This document shows positions 9,491 to 18,378 of a stretch of 45,579 nucleotides of DNA, in pieces; position 1 is the stretch's first letter; each line of letters begins with the position of its first letter. Where the stretch lies: NCBI GenBank assembly GCA_040904765.1, contig JBBDST010000015.1, positions 1 through 45,579 of the forward strand, given 5' to 3'. Below the pieces are notes generated by a model. It searched no databases. It had not been told where the DNA came from and worked only from the letters and a program-made list of their open reading frames with translations. The position numbers were made by a program, and so were the translations under genes. The DNA is from JBBDST01 sp040904765. Its GTDB lineage: Bacteria; Actinomycetota; Nitriliruptoria; Nitriliruptorales; Nitriliruptoraceae.

Positions 9491-10021
9491 TCAGTTCTTC
9501 GTCGTCAAGCGATTGATGTACTCGTCGACCAGCGACGAGTGCGTTGCCGCGTCAAGTTCCCGTTCGACAATCTTGCCGGCCAGCTCAACCGACATGGCCG
9601 CAACTTCGCCGCGAAGTTCTTGAACGACACGATCGCGTTCTGCGACGATCTCGGTACGGGCACGTTCGACAATCTGTGCCGCTTCAACCTCGGCTCGGGT
9701 CCGTGCCTCAGCACGAATCTGATCTGCCGTGGTCTTTGCCTCTTCGATGACGCGATTCGCTTCTCCGCGAGCATCAGCGATGCTTGCTTCAAAACGACGT
9801 TTCGCATCCTCAGAGGACTGCAGCGTCCGGTCTGCTTCTTCCATTTTGCCTTGGATAGCCGCAGCACGTTCAGCCAACGTCGCGTTCAACTTGGGGAACA
9901 CGAACTTGAACATGACGCCCATCAGCAGCAAAAACGCCACCAGACCCCAGATCAGCTCGGAGATATCTGGCAACAATGAAATGCCGTCTTGTTCAGCGGC
10001 AAGGATGGTGGTGAGCAGCAT
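9491..10021 (-). CDS. atpF: ATP synthase F0 b subunit
   Basis: A 176-residue peripheral-stalk subunit. One N-terminal membrane helix (about residues 22-42, LIWGLVAFLLLMGVMFKFVF) is followed by a long charged, Ala/Glu/Arg-rich helix that forms the dimeric stalk. The ATG has GGGAG upstream. Only one b gene is present in the operon. Confidence 0.95.
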   Translation of the reverse strand: MLLTTILAAEQDGISLLPDISELIWGLVAFLLLMGVMFKFVFPKLNATLAERAAAIQGKMEEADRTLQSSEDAKRRFEASIADARGEANRVIEEAKTTADQIRAEARTRAEVEAAQIVERARTEIVAERDRVVQELRGEVAAMSVELAGKIVERELDAATHSSLVDEYINRLTTKN

Positions 10022-10059
10022 GATGCTCCCTCGTTCTCGCGGTGGTTAAGTGATTGTGA

Positions 10060-10263
10060 TCAGACGGCGAACGCGAGGACGAAGCCCAGAAGTGCCAAAG
10101 CTTCAACCACAGCGATACCGATAAACATGGTGGTACGGATCATGCCGGCGGCTTCTGGCTGGCGTGCCATCGACTCAAGAGCTTTGCCGATGAGCAAGCC
10201 CAGGCCAATTCCCGGACCAAGGGTGGCAATGCCATAACCGATGACGTTTAGGGAGCCTTCCAT
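10060..10263 (-). CDS. atpE: ATP synthase F0 c subunit (proteolipid)
   Basis: A 67-residue two-helix proteolipid forming the rotor ring. Helix 1 has the glycine-repeat packing motif (GPGIGLGLLIG); the polar loop ARQPEA binds gamma and epsilon; helix 2 has the ion-carrying glutamate in VVEALALLGF. The residue after Glu is Ala and no Gln is seen in helix 1, so this is a proton-type rather than a sodium-type ring. A strong AGGAGGAAAC stands before the ATG. Confidence 0.97.
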   Translation of the reverse strand: MEGSLNVIGYGIATLGPGIGLGLLIGKALESMARQPEAAGMIRTTMFIGIAVVEALALLGFVLAFAV

Positions 10264-10324
10264 GTGTTTCCTCCTGGGGCGACAGAATCCGTCGCGGGTT
10301 GCGTCTTAAGTGACGTATTGCGGC

Positions 10325-11134
10325 TTAGTGGTGTGCCTCCATCGACGAACTGATGTAGACGGCGGTGAGCATCGTGAAGATGTACGCCTGCAGCGCGATG
10401 ATGAAGAGTTCGAAACCAAAAACGAGCGGCGACGCGACAAGGGCCGCGACGCCAACCATCCAACCGAAGGGGAACGACGGCAGGAAGATGTGAATCGTCA
10501 CAAGCGTGATCACAACCAGAATGTGGCCGGCAACCATGTTTGCGAACAACCGGACCGCTAACGTGAACGGCCGCAAAATGAGGGCACTGACAAGCTCGAT
10601 CGGCGTCAGAATGACATACAGCGGTTTGGGAACCCCAGGTGGGAATGCGAGCCCACCAAAGTAGCCAAAGAAGCCTTGTTCTTTGATACCCACACCGACG
10701 TACACCACCCAGGAAATCAACGCGAGAAACAGTGGCCAAGCTGCGCGTGACGTTGGTGGTAACAGCACAAACGGGGTGATCTTGGCGACGTTCAGAGCGA
10801 AGATAGACACAAAGAAGGTGGTCAACAGCGGCACAAATTTGGCACCTTTAGGCCCGATGATCTCCATCGCGATCGTTCGGTTGAATTCGACGATCATTTC
10901 GAGGAACGCCTGCAGCTTGCCAGGAACAATTTTGGGGTTGCCAAGCCCAACGAGAAACACGATCATCACAATGGCGGTCATGAGCCATGCGATAAGGATG
11001 GTTCGGTTGATCATCAGATCAAGTCCGAGCCACGTAAATTCGAAGATGGCTGGGAAATCGAACAGCGCGCTGATCGGTTCAAGTACACCGTCAAACTCGC
11101 CACCCCACTCGGCTGCTGCCAATACGTGTGTCAC
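10325..11134 (-). CDS. atpB: ATP synthase F0 a subunit
   Basis: A 269-residue membrane stator channel with about five or six hydrophobic helices. The conserved LRPFTLAVRLFANMVAGH segment near residues 185-200 carries the essential arginine of the proton half-channels. The start is a GTG whose last bases overlap the TGA of the preceding atpI-like gene (GTGA), so the two are translationally coupled. Confidence 0.96.
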   Translation of the reverse strand: MTHVLAAAEWGGEFDGVLEPISALFDFPAIFEFTWLGLDLMINRTILIAWLMTAIVMIVFLVGLGNPKIVPGKLQAFLEMIVEFNRTIAMEIIGPKGAKFVPLLTTFFVSIFALNVAKITPFVLLPPTSRAAWPLFLALISWVVYVGVGIKEQGFFGYFGGLAFPPGVPKPLYVILTPIELVSALILRPFTLAVRLFANMVAGHILVVITLVTIHIFLPSFPFGWMVGVAALVASPLVFGFELFIIALQAYIFTMLTAVYISSSMEAHH

Positions 11135-11607
11135 AGCGGTTCACTCCGTGCGTCAGTCGCAGTCACCGTCGGCGGCGCAACCGAGGTGTCAATCCAAAAC
11201 AGCCGCGGCAGCGCAGATGCGAGCCGCAGTTCATACACAAGCGTGACAACGATTCCGATTACAGCGGCAATTGCCAGGCTGCGTGGATCAACCCACGCCA
11301 CTCGGCTCAGTCCCCACAGTGCGAGGAGATACACCGGCAGGCGAATTATCGCCGCAGCAGCAAGTGTCATCACACCGCCAGATCCGGTCAGAAACGGCGA
11401 CTGTGATCGTGTCACATGCGCAAGGATAGCCGCTGATCCGACAGACATGAGCGCAACGAACAACAAGCCGATCGCGGCACTCAATGCGGCGTACCCGTCT
11501 TTGAGAATCCACGCACCAGGCACTACCACAACAACCACTACCCCAAGCGTTGTAGCAACGCCGCGCAGTAGTTGCTGTTCGTCAGTAAGTTCCCGAAATT
11601 TCGTCAT
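11131..11607 (-). CDS. AtpI-like membrane protein of the ATP synthase operon
   Basis: A 158-residue protein with four hydrophobic segments (about residues 17-34, 42-62, 78-98 and 110-125). Position directly before atpB, size and topology fit the poorly conserved ATP synthase protein I group, which assists c-ring assembly in other bacteria. Sequence motifs are weak, so the call rests mainly on context. It overlaps both neighbours by four bases (ATGA with the upstream gene, GTGA with atpB), which supports a role tied to the synthase. Confidence 0.75.
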   Translation of the reverse strand: MTKFRELTDEQQLLRGVATTLGVVVVVVVPGAWILKDGYAALSAAIGLLFVALMSVGSAAILAHVTRSQSPFLTGSGGVMTLAAAAIIRLPVYLLALWGLSRVAWVDPRSLAIAAVIGIVVTLVYELRLASALPRLFWIDTSVAPPTVTATDARSEPL

Positions 11608-11909
11608 AGCTGACGTTCCGCGCGCTCGTTAGCTTCGCTGATTTCCCGCTGTTCCATCCGGCCGCTACGTAGCCACACAAGATACAGGCCGGCGGCGTTG
11701 CCAATCATCGCCCCCGAAACAAGTAACCAAGGACGGGTACCAAGCCACTGATCTAACAGCCAGCCGACACCACTCCAGGTAAGAATCGCGGCGATCAGTT
11801 CTGTTCCCATAATGGACGCTTCGTCCAAGCCAACCCAGAAACGTCGGGTAGCTCCGACTCCTGTCGGTGTCGACCGGTCAGGCGCAGGCACGGACATAAA
11901 CACACTCAC
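11604..11909 (-). CDS. AtpZ/AtpI family small membrane protein
   Basis: A 101-residue protein with two membrane helices joined by the conserved LLDQWLGTRPWLLVSGAMIG segment, typical of the AtpZ/AtpI (putative F0F1-ATPase subunit) family. The C-terminus is highly charged (EQREISEANERAERQ). The first codon could be GTG at 11909 or ATG at 11897; the ATG removes only four residues. It is the first gene of the atp operon, so the synthase genes here are preceded by two AtpI-type proteins. Confidence 0.85.
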   Translation of the reverse strand: MSVFMSVPAPDRSTPTGVGATRRFWVGLDEASIMGTELIAAILTWSGVGWLLDQWLGTRPWLLVSGAMIGNAAGLYLVWLRSGRMEQREISEANERAERQL

Positions 11910-11982
11910 GAGAACTCGAAGCAGAAAGTTCTGCTAGGAAAGGTGGTGCGCACAGGGAGTGCGCCGATCACGCGTGAGACAG

Positions 11983-12012
11983 ACCTTAGCAAAATCCTCA
12001 CATCACTACCAA
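11983..12012 (-). promoter_or_regulatory. possible promoter of the ATP synthase operon
   Basis: On the minus strand TTGGTA (12007-12012) is followed after 18 bases by TAAGGT (11983-11988). This is a passable sigma70-type -35/-10 pair in the only sizeable gap upstream of atpZ, located after the stem-loop that follows glyA. Match quality is moderate. Confidence 0.4.
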
Positions 12013-12022
12013 ACCGCAACCC

Positions 12023-12042
12023 AAGACTGTCGTCTCAGTCTT
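12023..12042 (-). terminator. stem-loop after glyA, probable terminator
   Basis: A perfect 7-bp inverted repeat (AAGACTG / CAGTCTT, loop of six bases) lies 35 bases downstream of the glyA stop codon. There is no clear U-tract on the minus strand, which is common in Actinobacteria. It would separate glyA from the atp operon. Confidence 0.5.
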
Positions 12043-12077
12043 TGCATATCAGAAGCACGAATCGCCCAGTTACCAAA

Positions 12078-13337
12078 CTAACGCGGATATGCCGGGTGGC
12101 GTTGGACCAAATCGCCAACGTCACCACGCACCGCGACACGATCATCATCCGTACCGGTAAGCGCCCGGTCAATCAGTTCGGCAACGGTGCGCATCTCGGC
12201 TGGCCCCATCCCTTGGGTAGCAACGCTAGCTGTGCCTGCACGAATGCCCGACGGTTTGGCTGGAGGGTTCTGGTCAAACGGGATCGCATTCTTATTCAGT
12301 ACGATTCCGGCCTGATCGCAGCGCATCTCGGCCTCTGCGCCGGTAAACCCGCGCGGCGTCACGTCAGCCAAAAATAGGTGCGTGTCGGTGCGCCCAGAAA
12401 TGATGCGGTAACCCCGCTCCGCCAACGATTCACTCAACGCCTTCGCGTTATCTAAAATGAGCTGCGAATAGGCCTTAAATTCAGGCTGCATGGCTTCTTT
12501 TAACGCCACAGCTTTCGCGGCGATCGTGTGTTCCATCGGCCCACCTTGCATACCGGGGAACACCGCCTTGTCAATCGGCGTGGCCCACTCACTGTTGGTG
12601 AGAATCATCGCCGAACGCGGTCCGCGCAGTGCCTTGTGGGTAGTGAACGTCACGATGTCGCAGTACGGCACAGGTGAAGGGTGAACACCGCCGGCAACTA
12701 AACCGATGAAATGCGCGGCGTCGCACATAAGTACCGCCCCAACTTCATCAGCGATCGCGCGAAAAGCCGGAAAATCGAGCTGTCGTGCGTAGGCGGACCA
12801 GCCTGCGATGATGAGTTTTGGCCGGTGTTCAAGCGCCAATGCCCGCACCTGATCCATGTCGATTATTTCGGTGTGCTGGTCAAGACCGTAGTTGATGACG
12901 TTGAACCAGCGGCCAGAGAAATTCACCTTCAAACCGTGGGTGAGGTGGCCGCCGTGGGCTAGTGACATGGCGAGCACGGTGTCGCCGGGCATCACGGTGG
13001 CAAAATATGCGGCGATATTCGCGCTCGCCCCCGAATGGGGTTGCACGTTGGCATGATCGGCGCCAAAGAGCTCTTTGGCGCGATCAATGGCGAGCTGTTC
13101 AATCGGATCGATAAACGGTTCACAACCACCGTAGTAGCGCCGTCCGGGATACCCCTCAGCATATTTGTTGTTCAGCACCGAACCTTGAGCGGCAAGCACC
13201 GCCGGGGACGCGAAGTTTTCGCTGGCAATGAGCTGCAGCGTGTCGCGTTGGCGTGACAGTTCCCCCAACAGGGCGTCAGCGACTACCGGGTCGGTCTGCT
13301 GTAACTGGTCAAAATCGGGGCCCCAAAACGTTGTCAC
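12078..13337 (-). CDS. glyA: serine hydroxymethyltransferase
   Basis: PLP enzyme of 419 residues that interconverts serine and glycine and charges tetrahydrofolate with one-carbon units. The pyridoxal lysine lies in TFTTHKALRGPR near residue 230; the NKYAEGYPGRRYYGG segment (residues 56-70) and the SGASAN segment (about 100) are family signatures. Full length. The start is GTG at 13337 with GGAGG four bases upstream. It lies between tsaC and the atp operon in the order usual for Actinobacteria. Confidence 0.97.
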   Translation of the reverse strand: MTTFWGPDFDQLQQTDPVVADALLGELSRQRDTLQLIASENFASPAVLAAQGSVLNNKYAEGYPGRRYYGGCEPFIDPIEQLAIDRAKELFGADHANVQPHSGASANIAAYFATVMPGDTVLAMSLAHGGHLTHGLKVNFSGRWFNVINYGLDQHTEIIDMDQVRALALEHRPKLIIAGWSAYARQLDFPAFRAIADEVGAVLMCDAAHFIGLVAGGVHPSPVPYCDIVTFTTHKALRGPRSAMILTNSEWATPIDKAVFPGMQGGPMEHTIAAKAVALKEAMQPEFKAYSQLILDNAKALSESLAERGYRIISGRTDTHLFLADVTPRGFTGAEAEMRCDQAGIVLNKNAIPFDQNPPAKPSGIRAGTASVATQGMGPAEMRTVAELIDRALTGTDDDRVAVRGDVGDLVQRHPAYPR

Positions 13338-13421
13338 AACGCCTCCAAATCGTAGGTTGTGCTGCTTTTCTCCTGCGGTTTCACATCTGCAGCAACACTC
13401 ACAGACTACCCTTGCAGGTGA

Positions 13422-14120
13422 TCATGCATCTTGTCCCTGGTCGCCTTGTGTTTGCGCGAACTGAGCGGCCGCATCAAGCGGCGCTATCTGCCCTCGAGCC
13501 ACCGCCAAAACAAGGTCCGAATCGATTGCTCCTGTGCGCAAAATGCGTGGCGAATGCGACGACAAATCGATGATGGTCGACGGGGCAAGATCATGCCGCG
13601 GGCCATCGTCAACAATGAGAAAAACCCCTTCGGCCAGCGCATCAAATGCTTCTTCGGCGCTTGTCGCGGCAGCCTCGCCGGAACGGTTGGCTGAAGTCAC
13701 CGCTAAGGGCCCGGTGTCGCGAATAACACGCAGCATCACATCGTCTAAGGGCATCCGCACCGCGACGGTGCCTGTCGGGACTCCAAGATCCCACTGCAAC
13801 GACGGTTGCGTTTCGAACACAATCGTGAGCGGGCCGGGCCAAAACGCGGCCATCACCCGTTCAGCCGCATCCGAAATCGCATGCACGATCCCAGGCAGCT
13901 GTTTTGGTGAGTGCACCAATACCGGTAGCGCAAGGTCAGGTTTACGCTGTTTGGCAACAAATACCTGTGCAGTTGCGGCCGGATTGAACGCATCAGCTGA
14001 CACCCCATACACCGTGTCGGTCGGCAGCACTACTACCTCGCCGCCGCGCAGGGCCGCGACTGCTTTGTCACACGCAGCATCGAGTCCGATGTCACGTACT
14101 GATACGAGTTCTGCAACCAT
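13422..14120 (-). CDS. tsaC: L-threonylcarbamoyladenylate synthase (YrdC/Sua5 family)
   Basis: Makes threonylcarbamoyl-AMP from threonine, bicarbonate and ATP for the t6A modification of ANN-decoding tRNAs. The 232-residue protein has the YrdC-fold signatures: LPTDTVYGVSADA near residue 33, FVAKQRKPDLALPVLV near 53, WPGPLTIVF near 93, VAVRMP near 117 and VTSANRSGE near 138. It lacks the extra C-terminal Sua5 domain, so it is the short TsaC type. It begins ten bases after the prmC stop codon and has AGGAGCAAGG upstream of ATG. Confidence 0.95.
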   Translation of the reverse strand: MVAELVSVRDIGLDAACDKAVAALRGGEVVVLPTDTVYGVSADAFNPAATAQVFVAKQRKPDLALPVLVHSPKQLPGIVHAISDAAERVMAAFWPGPLTIVFETQPSLQWDLGVPTGTVAVRMPLDDVMLRVIRDTGPLAVTSANRSGEAAATSAEEAFDALAEGVFLIVDDGPRHDLAPSTIIDLSSHSPRILRTGAIDSDLVLAVARGQIAPLDAAAQFAQTQGDQGQDA

Positions 14121-14130
14121 CCTTGCTCCT

Positions 14131-14997
14131 TTACATAGCCCGTCGGGCGGTCACAAAGCGTCGCGCACCGGTCAAATCAGGCTGGGTCTCAATTGCTAAC
14201 AGTCCTGCGGCGTGCGCCCGCGCGCAGGCATCGTCGCTGCGAGTCACATCAATTTCTACCGCAACCAGGCCACCTGGCCGCAACCATTCTGCTGCAGCGT
14301 TAAACACCGCACCAACAATCTCATGGCCATCAACACCACCTACAAGCGCCTCGTAGGGGTCGTGGAGGTGCACTTCTGGTGGAAGTTCGCTGTGGACTGC
14401 CTGAGGCAGGTAAGGCGGGTTGCACACAATCACGTCGGTGCTTGCCTGCCAAGATCGATCAACGGGCTCGCATAGTGACCCGTGCAGTACTTGCGCTGTG
14501 ACAGTGTCAAGCGGCCGGGCGACACCAGCCTTGCCGGCCATGACTTGTGCGATGTTGCGGCGCGCCAACACAACCGCGTCTTGACTGATATCGGTTGCGT
14601 ACACGGTGACTGCGTCAAGTTCGGCAACCAGGCTTGCCGCGATTGCTCCTGTGCCGGTGCATGGTTCGATGATGCGTGGCGCCACCAGCGTGGCTGCCTC
14701 AGCCAAAACAAGTTCAACCAGCATCTCTGTTTCGGGGCGAGGTATGAACACTCCTGGCGTGCATGCGACGGTGATGAGGCGAAATCCGGTGTCGCCAAGC
14801 AGGAGTTGTAACGGCACCCGTTGGGCTCGCTGTTCAACCAGCGCAGCAAGTCGCGCCAAATCAGCGGCAGACGGTGCCGTGTTGCCGCCAAGCGCATAGG
14901 CAATTAGTTGCCGTGCATCCCAGGCCGCCGATTCAACCCCAGCAGCTGCCAGAGTCGTTGCGATTGTGTCAATCAATAGCTGCCGGGACGATTCCAC
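14131..14997 (-). CDS. prmC: peptide chain release factor N(5)-glutamine methyltransferase
   Basis: Methylates the glutamine of the GGQ loop in release factors. The 288-residue protein has an N-terminal helical domain and a SAM-binding fold with EPCTGTGAIAASL (residues about 110-122) and the catalytic NPPYLP motif near residue 193. It starts with a GTG that shares its first G with the prfA stop codon (TAGTG), so it is directly coupled to its substrate's gene, the usual prfA-prmC arrangement. Confidence 0.96.
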   Translation of the reverse strand: MESSRQLLIDTIATTLAAAGVESAAWDARQLIAYALGGNTAPSAADLARLAALVEQRAQRVPLQLLLGDTGFRLITVACTPGVFIPRPETEMLVELVLAEAATLVAPRIIEPCTGTGAIAASLVAELDAVTVYATDISQDAVVLARRNIAQVMAGKAGVARPLDTVTAQVLHGSLCEPVDRSWQASTDVIVCNPPYLPQAVHSELPPEVHLHDPYEALVGGVDGHEIVGAVFNAAAEWLRPGGLVAVEIDVTRSDDACARAHAAGLLAIETQPDLTGARRFVTARRAM

Positions 14998-16073
14998 TAC
15001 AGCTCTGAACCGTCAAATGCGGCCAGCCGTAATTCTCGTTCAGCTTGCCGCAATGGCTGCACAAACACATCAAGATTGCCCGAAAAGAACGCATCAAGGT
15101 CGTGCACCGACAAGCCGATGCGATGATCAGTGATGCGCGACTGGGGCACGTTATACGTGCGAATTTTTTCTGACCGGTCACCACTACCGATTTGGGTGCG
15201 ACGTTCATCAGCCCGAGCCATTTGCGAGCGTTCTTCTTCGGCTTGCAACAGCCGTGAACGCAGAATCCGCAGGGCTTTGTCGCGGTTTTGATGTTGCGAC
15301 TTTTCATCTTGACAGCTCACCACTAAACCGGTTGGCAGGTGGGTGATGCGCACAGCAGAGTCGGTCGTATTGACGCTTTGTCCGCCAGGACCTGACGAAC
15401 GAAAAACGTCGATGCGTAGGTCGTTGGGACCGATCTCAACGTCAACTTCTTCAGCGGCAGGCAATACAGCTACAGACGCCGTCGACGTGTGGATGCGTCC
15501 TTGCGATTCGGTGGCCGGCACCCGCTGGACGCGGTGGACACCAGATTCGTGTTTCAGTTTCGCATACACCTCTTGACCGGTAATTTCAACGATGGTTTCT
15601 TTCACTCCCCCGATGCCTTGGAGTGATTCGGTGATCACCCGGCTTTTCCAGCCTTGCCGGTCCGCATAGCGCAGATATGCCTGCAGCAGTTCGCCGGCGA
15701 ACAGCCCTGCTTCGTCACCACCTGCCGCTGCACGAACTTCAAGGATCGCGTCGCGGGCGTCATTCGGGTCGGTTGGGACTAACAGGATGCGCAAATGGCT
15801 TTCAGCGCGGTCACGTTCTTGACCGAGCGATTCGACTTCCGCCAGCATCAATGCACGATCTTCACCCTCAGATTCTTCTGCTAGGCGCCGCGCAGCTTCA
15901 GCATCCTCTCCGAGAGCACGCCAGTGCCGAAAAGCTTGAACGATCGGAATAAGTTCTGCATGTTGGCGTGATAAGGCGGTGACCTGCTCGCCATCCGAAG
16001 CAATTTCGGGGTCGACAAGTTGCGCTTCAATGTCAAGGAACCGTGTTTCTAATTCGGCAAGCTGATCAAACAT
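14997..16073 (-). CDS. prfA: peptide chain release factor 1
   Basis: Recognises UAA/UAG and triggers peptide release. The 358-residue protein has the PAT anticodon-like tripeptide in RVPATESQGR and the GGQ catalytic loop in SSGPGGQSVNTTDSAVR near residue 233, the site modified by the PrmC encoded directly downstream. Full length, ATG start. Downstream of the DUF1385 gene in the same direction. Confidence 0.98.
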   Translation of the reverse strand: MFDQLAELETRFLDIEAQLVDPEIASDGEQVTALSRQHAELIPIVQAFRHWRALGEDAEAARRLAEESEGEDRALMLAEVESLGQERDRAESHLRILLVPTDPNDARDAILEVRAAAGGDEAGLFAGELLQAYLRYADRQGWKSRVITESLQGIGGVKETIVEITGQEVYAKLKHESGVHRVQRVPATESQGRIHTSTASVAVLPAAEEVDVEIGPNDLRIDVFRSSGPGGQSVNTTDSAVRITHLPTGLVVSCQDEKSQHQNRDKALRILRSRLLQAEEERSQMARADERRTQIGSGDRSEKIRTYNVPQSRITDHRIGLSVHDLDAFFSGNLDVFVQPLRQAERELRLAAFDGSEL

Positions 16074-16115
16074 CGCACCACTCCAAGCCTGTCATTGACC
16101 GCATGGAAATCACCG

Positions 16116-17189
16116 TTATACCTCAGGTTGCGGGTCAACCGTGTGCGCGGTGGTGGTGAAGGAAAGACTGTCCGCTGCCACCACCAAGGGGCTCGTGAAC
16201 TGATCAGAAACGGTCATTGCGACCAGATTGTCATCTCTGGCAGCTTCAAACGCCCGAATTGCTACCTCGACCTGATCGCCATCGGGCTTGCGGGTAGTGA
16301 TGTATTGCAGCCAGATCCCAGGTGCCATCACTGCTCGCACCAGCAGATTGTCACCAAAGCGTGCACCAACCCGCAGCAGCTCATAAGCCAGGCCGGCAAC
16401 GACCGGCAAAAGCACAATGCGTAACGCGACGTGGTAGCCCACCGCAGCGCTCCAGTGCAGATCCGGTGATGGCGGGACGAGCAAGCCACCGGCGGTGTAT
16501 ACAACGACTGCGAGCAGCATCACCAAAATGAGAAAATTGGTTCCGCAACGCACGTGTGCTGTGGGATAACGCTGCAACGTGTCAACTGACAGGTGATCGC
16601 CGTGTTCAAATGCGGCGATCGTCTGATGTTCAGCTCCGTGATATTCAAACACGCGTCGAATGTCGTTGATGCGTGAAATCAAGAGCAGGTATGCCAGAAA
16701 AATCGCGACACGAATAACCGATTCGACGATGTGAAACCACACACCATCACCCATGACGTTGCCGATAAGTGCGTCAATGCCTTTTGTAGCTGACGAGGGT
16801 AAGAAGATGAAGATGCCGACGAACAGCACCAATGCAATTGCCAATGATGCGCCAACGGCAGCCGAATCGCTCTTGCCGGTTTCTTCTTCCACAAATGAGC
16901 GGTCCGCCGAAATGCTCAACGCCCGCATCCCAATCGCAAGCGAGTCATACAGTGCATAACAGCCGCGCAGCATCGGCAAGCGCAGCCAGGCATGGTCACG
17001 CGGTTTGGTCGAGGTTGGGTGTGCTTCAACCCAAATGGCACCATCTGGTTGACGCACTGCGACAGCCCAGCGGGTTTTACCCCGCATCATCACTCCCTCA
17101 AGTACCGCCTGCCCGCCGTAATACAAAGGAGCGTCATGGTCCACATCATGGCGATGATCGTCAGACACAGTTCCCTCGCTATTCGACAC
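16116..17189 (-). CDS. DUF1385 membrane protein
   Basis: A 357-residue protein of the DUF1385 family: YYGGQAVLEGVMMRG near residue 23, followed by the conserved HAW...LPMLRG region, several hydrophobic helices, and the EYHGAEHQTIAAFE segment near residue 180, whose His and Glu residues look like a metal or catalytic site. The function is not established. In Actinobacteria and Firmicutes the gene commonly sits between rpmE and prfA, as here. The start is GTG at 17189 without a strong Shine-Dalgarno. Confidence 0.9.
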   Translation of the reverse strand: MSNSEGTVSDDHRHDVDHDAPLYYGGQAVLEGVMMRGKTRWAVAVRQPDGAIWVEAHPTSTKPRDHAWLRLPMLRGCYALYDSLAIGMRALSISADRSFVEEETGKSDSAAVGASLAIALVLFVGIFIFLPSSATKGIDALIGNVMGDGVWFHIVESVIRVAIFLAYLLLISRINDIRRVFEYHGAEHQTIAAFEHGDHLSVDTLQRYPTAHVRCGTNFLILVMLLAVVVYTAGGLLVPPSPDLHWSAAVGYHVALRIVLLPVVAGLAYELLRVGARFGDNLLVRAVMAPGIWLQYITTRKPDGDQVEVAIRAFEAARDDNLVAMTVSDQFTSPLVVAADSLSFTTTAHTVDPQPEV

Positions 17190-17257
17190 GACTGCGGCAT
17201 CTAAGCGAGCAAATCGTCAGGCTGCGCTTTACCTACGAAACGACGCCGTTACCACAC

Positions 17258-17281
17258 CGGCATGGCATAATCGCCATGCCG
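17258..17281 (-). terminator. stem-loop after rpmE, probable terminator
   Basis: A perfect 9-bp inverted repeat (CGGCATGGC / GCCATGCCG) with a six-base loop lies 12 bases after the rpmE stop codon. It has no U-tract in the direction of transcription but is stable enough to end or attenuate rpmE transcription before the DUF1385 gene. Confidence 0.5.
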
Positions 17282-17292
17282 CAAAACACCAA

Positions 17293-17499
17293 CTACTTGC
17301 TGGCTTTTTGCAGACGACGGTTAAACCGGTCTACGCGACCACCAGCGTCTACCAGCTTCTGCTTGCCGGTGTAGAAGGGGTGGCATTGGTTGCACAGTTC
17401 CACACGGATCGATGCGACGGTTGAATGCGTCGTAAACGAGTTGCCACATGAGCATGTAACAGCCGTTTCGATGTATTCGGGGTGAATACTCTGCTTCAT
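17293..17499 (-). CDS. rpmE: 50S ribosomal protein L31
   Basis: A 68-residue zinc-binding form of L31. Cysteines in TCSCGNSF (C-x-C) and LCNQCHPFYTGKQ (C-x2-C) are the four ligands of the C+ type, so this is the zinc-containing rather than the zinc-independent paralogue. The ATG at 17499 is preceded by AAGGAAA; the open frame continues upstream but lacks homology there. The gene sits between rho and prfA, as in other Actinobacteria. Confidence 0.96.
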   Translation of the reverse strand: MKQSIHPEYIETAVTCSCGNSFTTHSTVASIRVELCNQCHPFYTGKQKLVDAGGRVDRFNRRLQKASK

Positions 17500-17679
17500 A
17501 CGGTTTCCTTCACGTTTAAACGCCATCCGGCACAGATCTCGTGCATGTTGTTCGCGTGCGAAAGGCCGCGGCACAAGTGGCATCATCGGGATGGACGTGT
17601 TTCAGCGTAGCAGGATTGACGGCTAGGCTCACACGGCGATGGGAGCTGTTGCACACGTTGGGCGTGGGGAGACGACACA

Positions 17680-18378
17680 GTGACAGATTCGGGCGTCACT
17701 GACGCGACCTTTATTTTAGTGCACGGCGCTTGGCACGGCGGATGGGCTTGGGATCCGATCACTGAACGACTCCGCGACAAAGCCCGACGTGTCATTGCTG
17801 TCGACCTGCCCTCTGTCACGCAACAACTCCCGAGCACCGCAACATTTGCTGACGATGTGGCCTGCGTTACTGACGCGATTGAGCGTGCCGGCTCCAACGT
17901 CATTCTGGTTGGCCACTCCTATGGCGGGATGGTCATCACGCAAGCTGCAGCTGGCCGTAGCGACGTGAACCATCTGTGTTTTGTCACCGCGCTAGTGCTT
18001 GACGTCGGCCAATCACTGGCTGGTGAGGATGACACCCGCATCCCAGACTGGGTCGATCTCACCGACGATCGGCTCGCTTCGAAACCTCGTGATCCGCAGT
18101 TCCAGTTCTACGGGGATATTGCACCTGAACGTGCGGCTGCACTTGCTGCCAAACTTGGCTGGCAAAGTACTGCGGCGTTGCGCGGGCCGATCACGCACAC
18201 TGCGTGGCGTGAACTTTCCAGCAGTTATGTGCTGTGTACCCAAGATGAGGCCATTTCGTTTACTGCACAAACGTCGATGGCGCGGCGTACACAACAACAG
18301 TTCACGTTGCCTTCTGCCCACTCACCCTTTCTGTCTCAACCGGATGCATTGACAGAGATTTTGCTACAGCTGTCGTGA
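17680..18378 (+). CDS. alpha/beta hydrolase (esterase-like)
   Basis: A 232-residue alpha/beta hydrolase: oxyanion segment LVHGAWHGGWAWD (residues 10-22), nucleophile elbow GHSYGG near residue 86, and a C-terminal catalytic histidine in SAHSPFLSQP. The pattern resembles small methylesterase/hydroxynitrile lyase-like esterases; the substrate is unknown. It starts at GTG with GGGGAG eight bases upstream. Its stop overlaps the start of the AbrB-type gene (GTGA), forming a two-gene plus-strand unit inserted in the minus-strand rpmE-rho region. Confidence 0.85.
   Translation: MTDSGVTDATFILVHGAWHGGWAWDPITERLRDKARRVIAVDLPSVTQQLPSTATFADDVACVTDAIERAGSNVILVGHSYGGMVITQAAAGRSDVNHLCFVTALVLDVGQSLAGEDDTRIPDWVDLTDDRLASKPRDPQFQFYGDIAPERAAALAAKLGWQSTAALRGPITHTAWRELSSSYVLCTQDEAISFTAQTSMARRTQQQFTLPSAHSPFLSQPDALTEILLQLS

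Noticed and set aside
13338..13421. Glycine riboswitch upstream of glyA
   Set aside because: The gap before glyA is only 84 bases and shows no paired aptamer-like conserved segments.
17500..17586. N-terminal extension of ribosomal protein L31
   Set aside because: L31 is about 70 residues long; the ATG at 17499 has a ribosome site and the canonical N-terminus.
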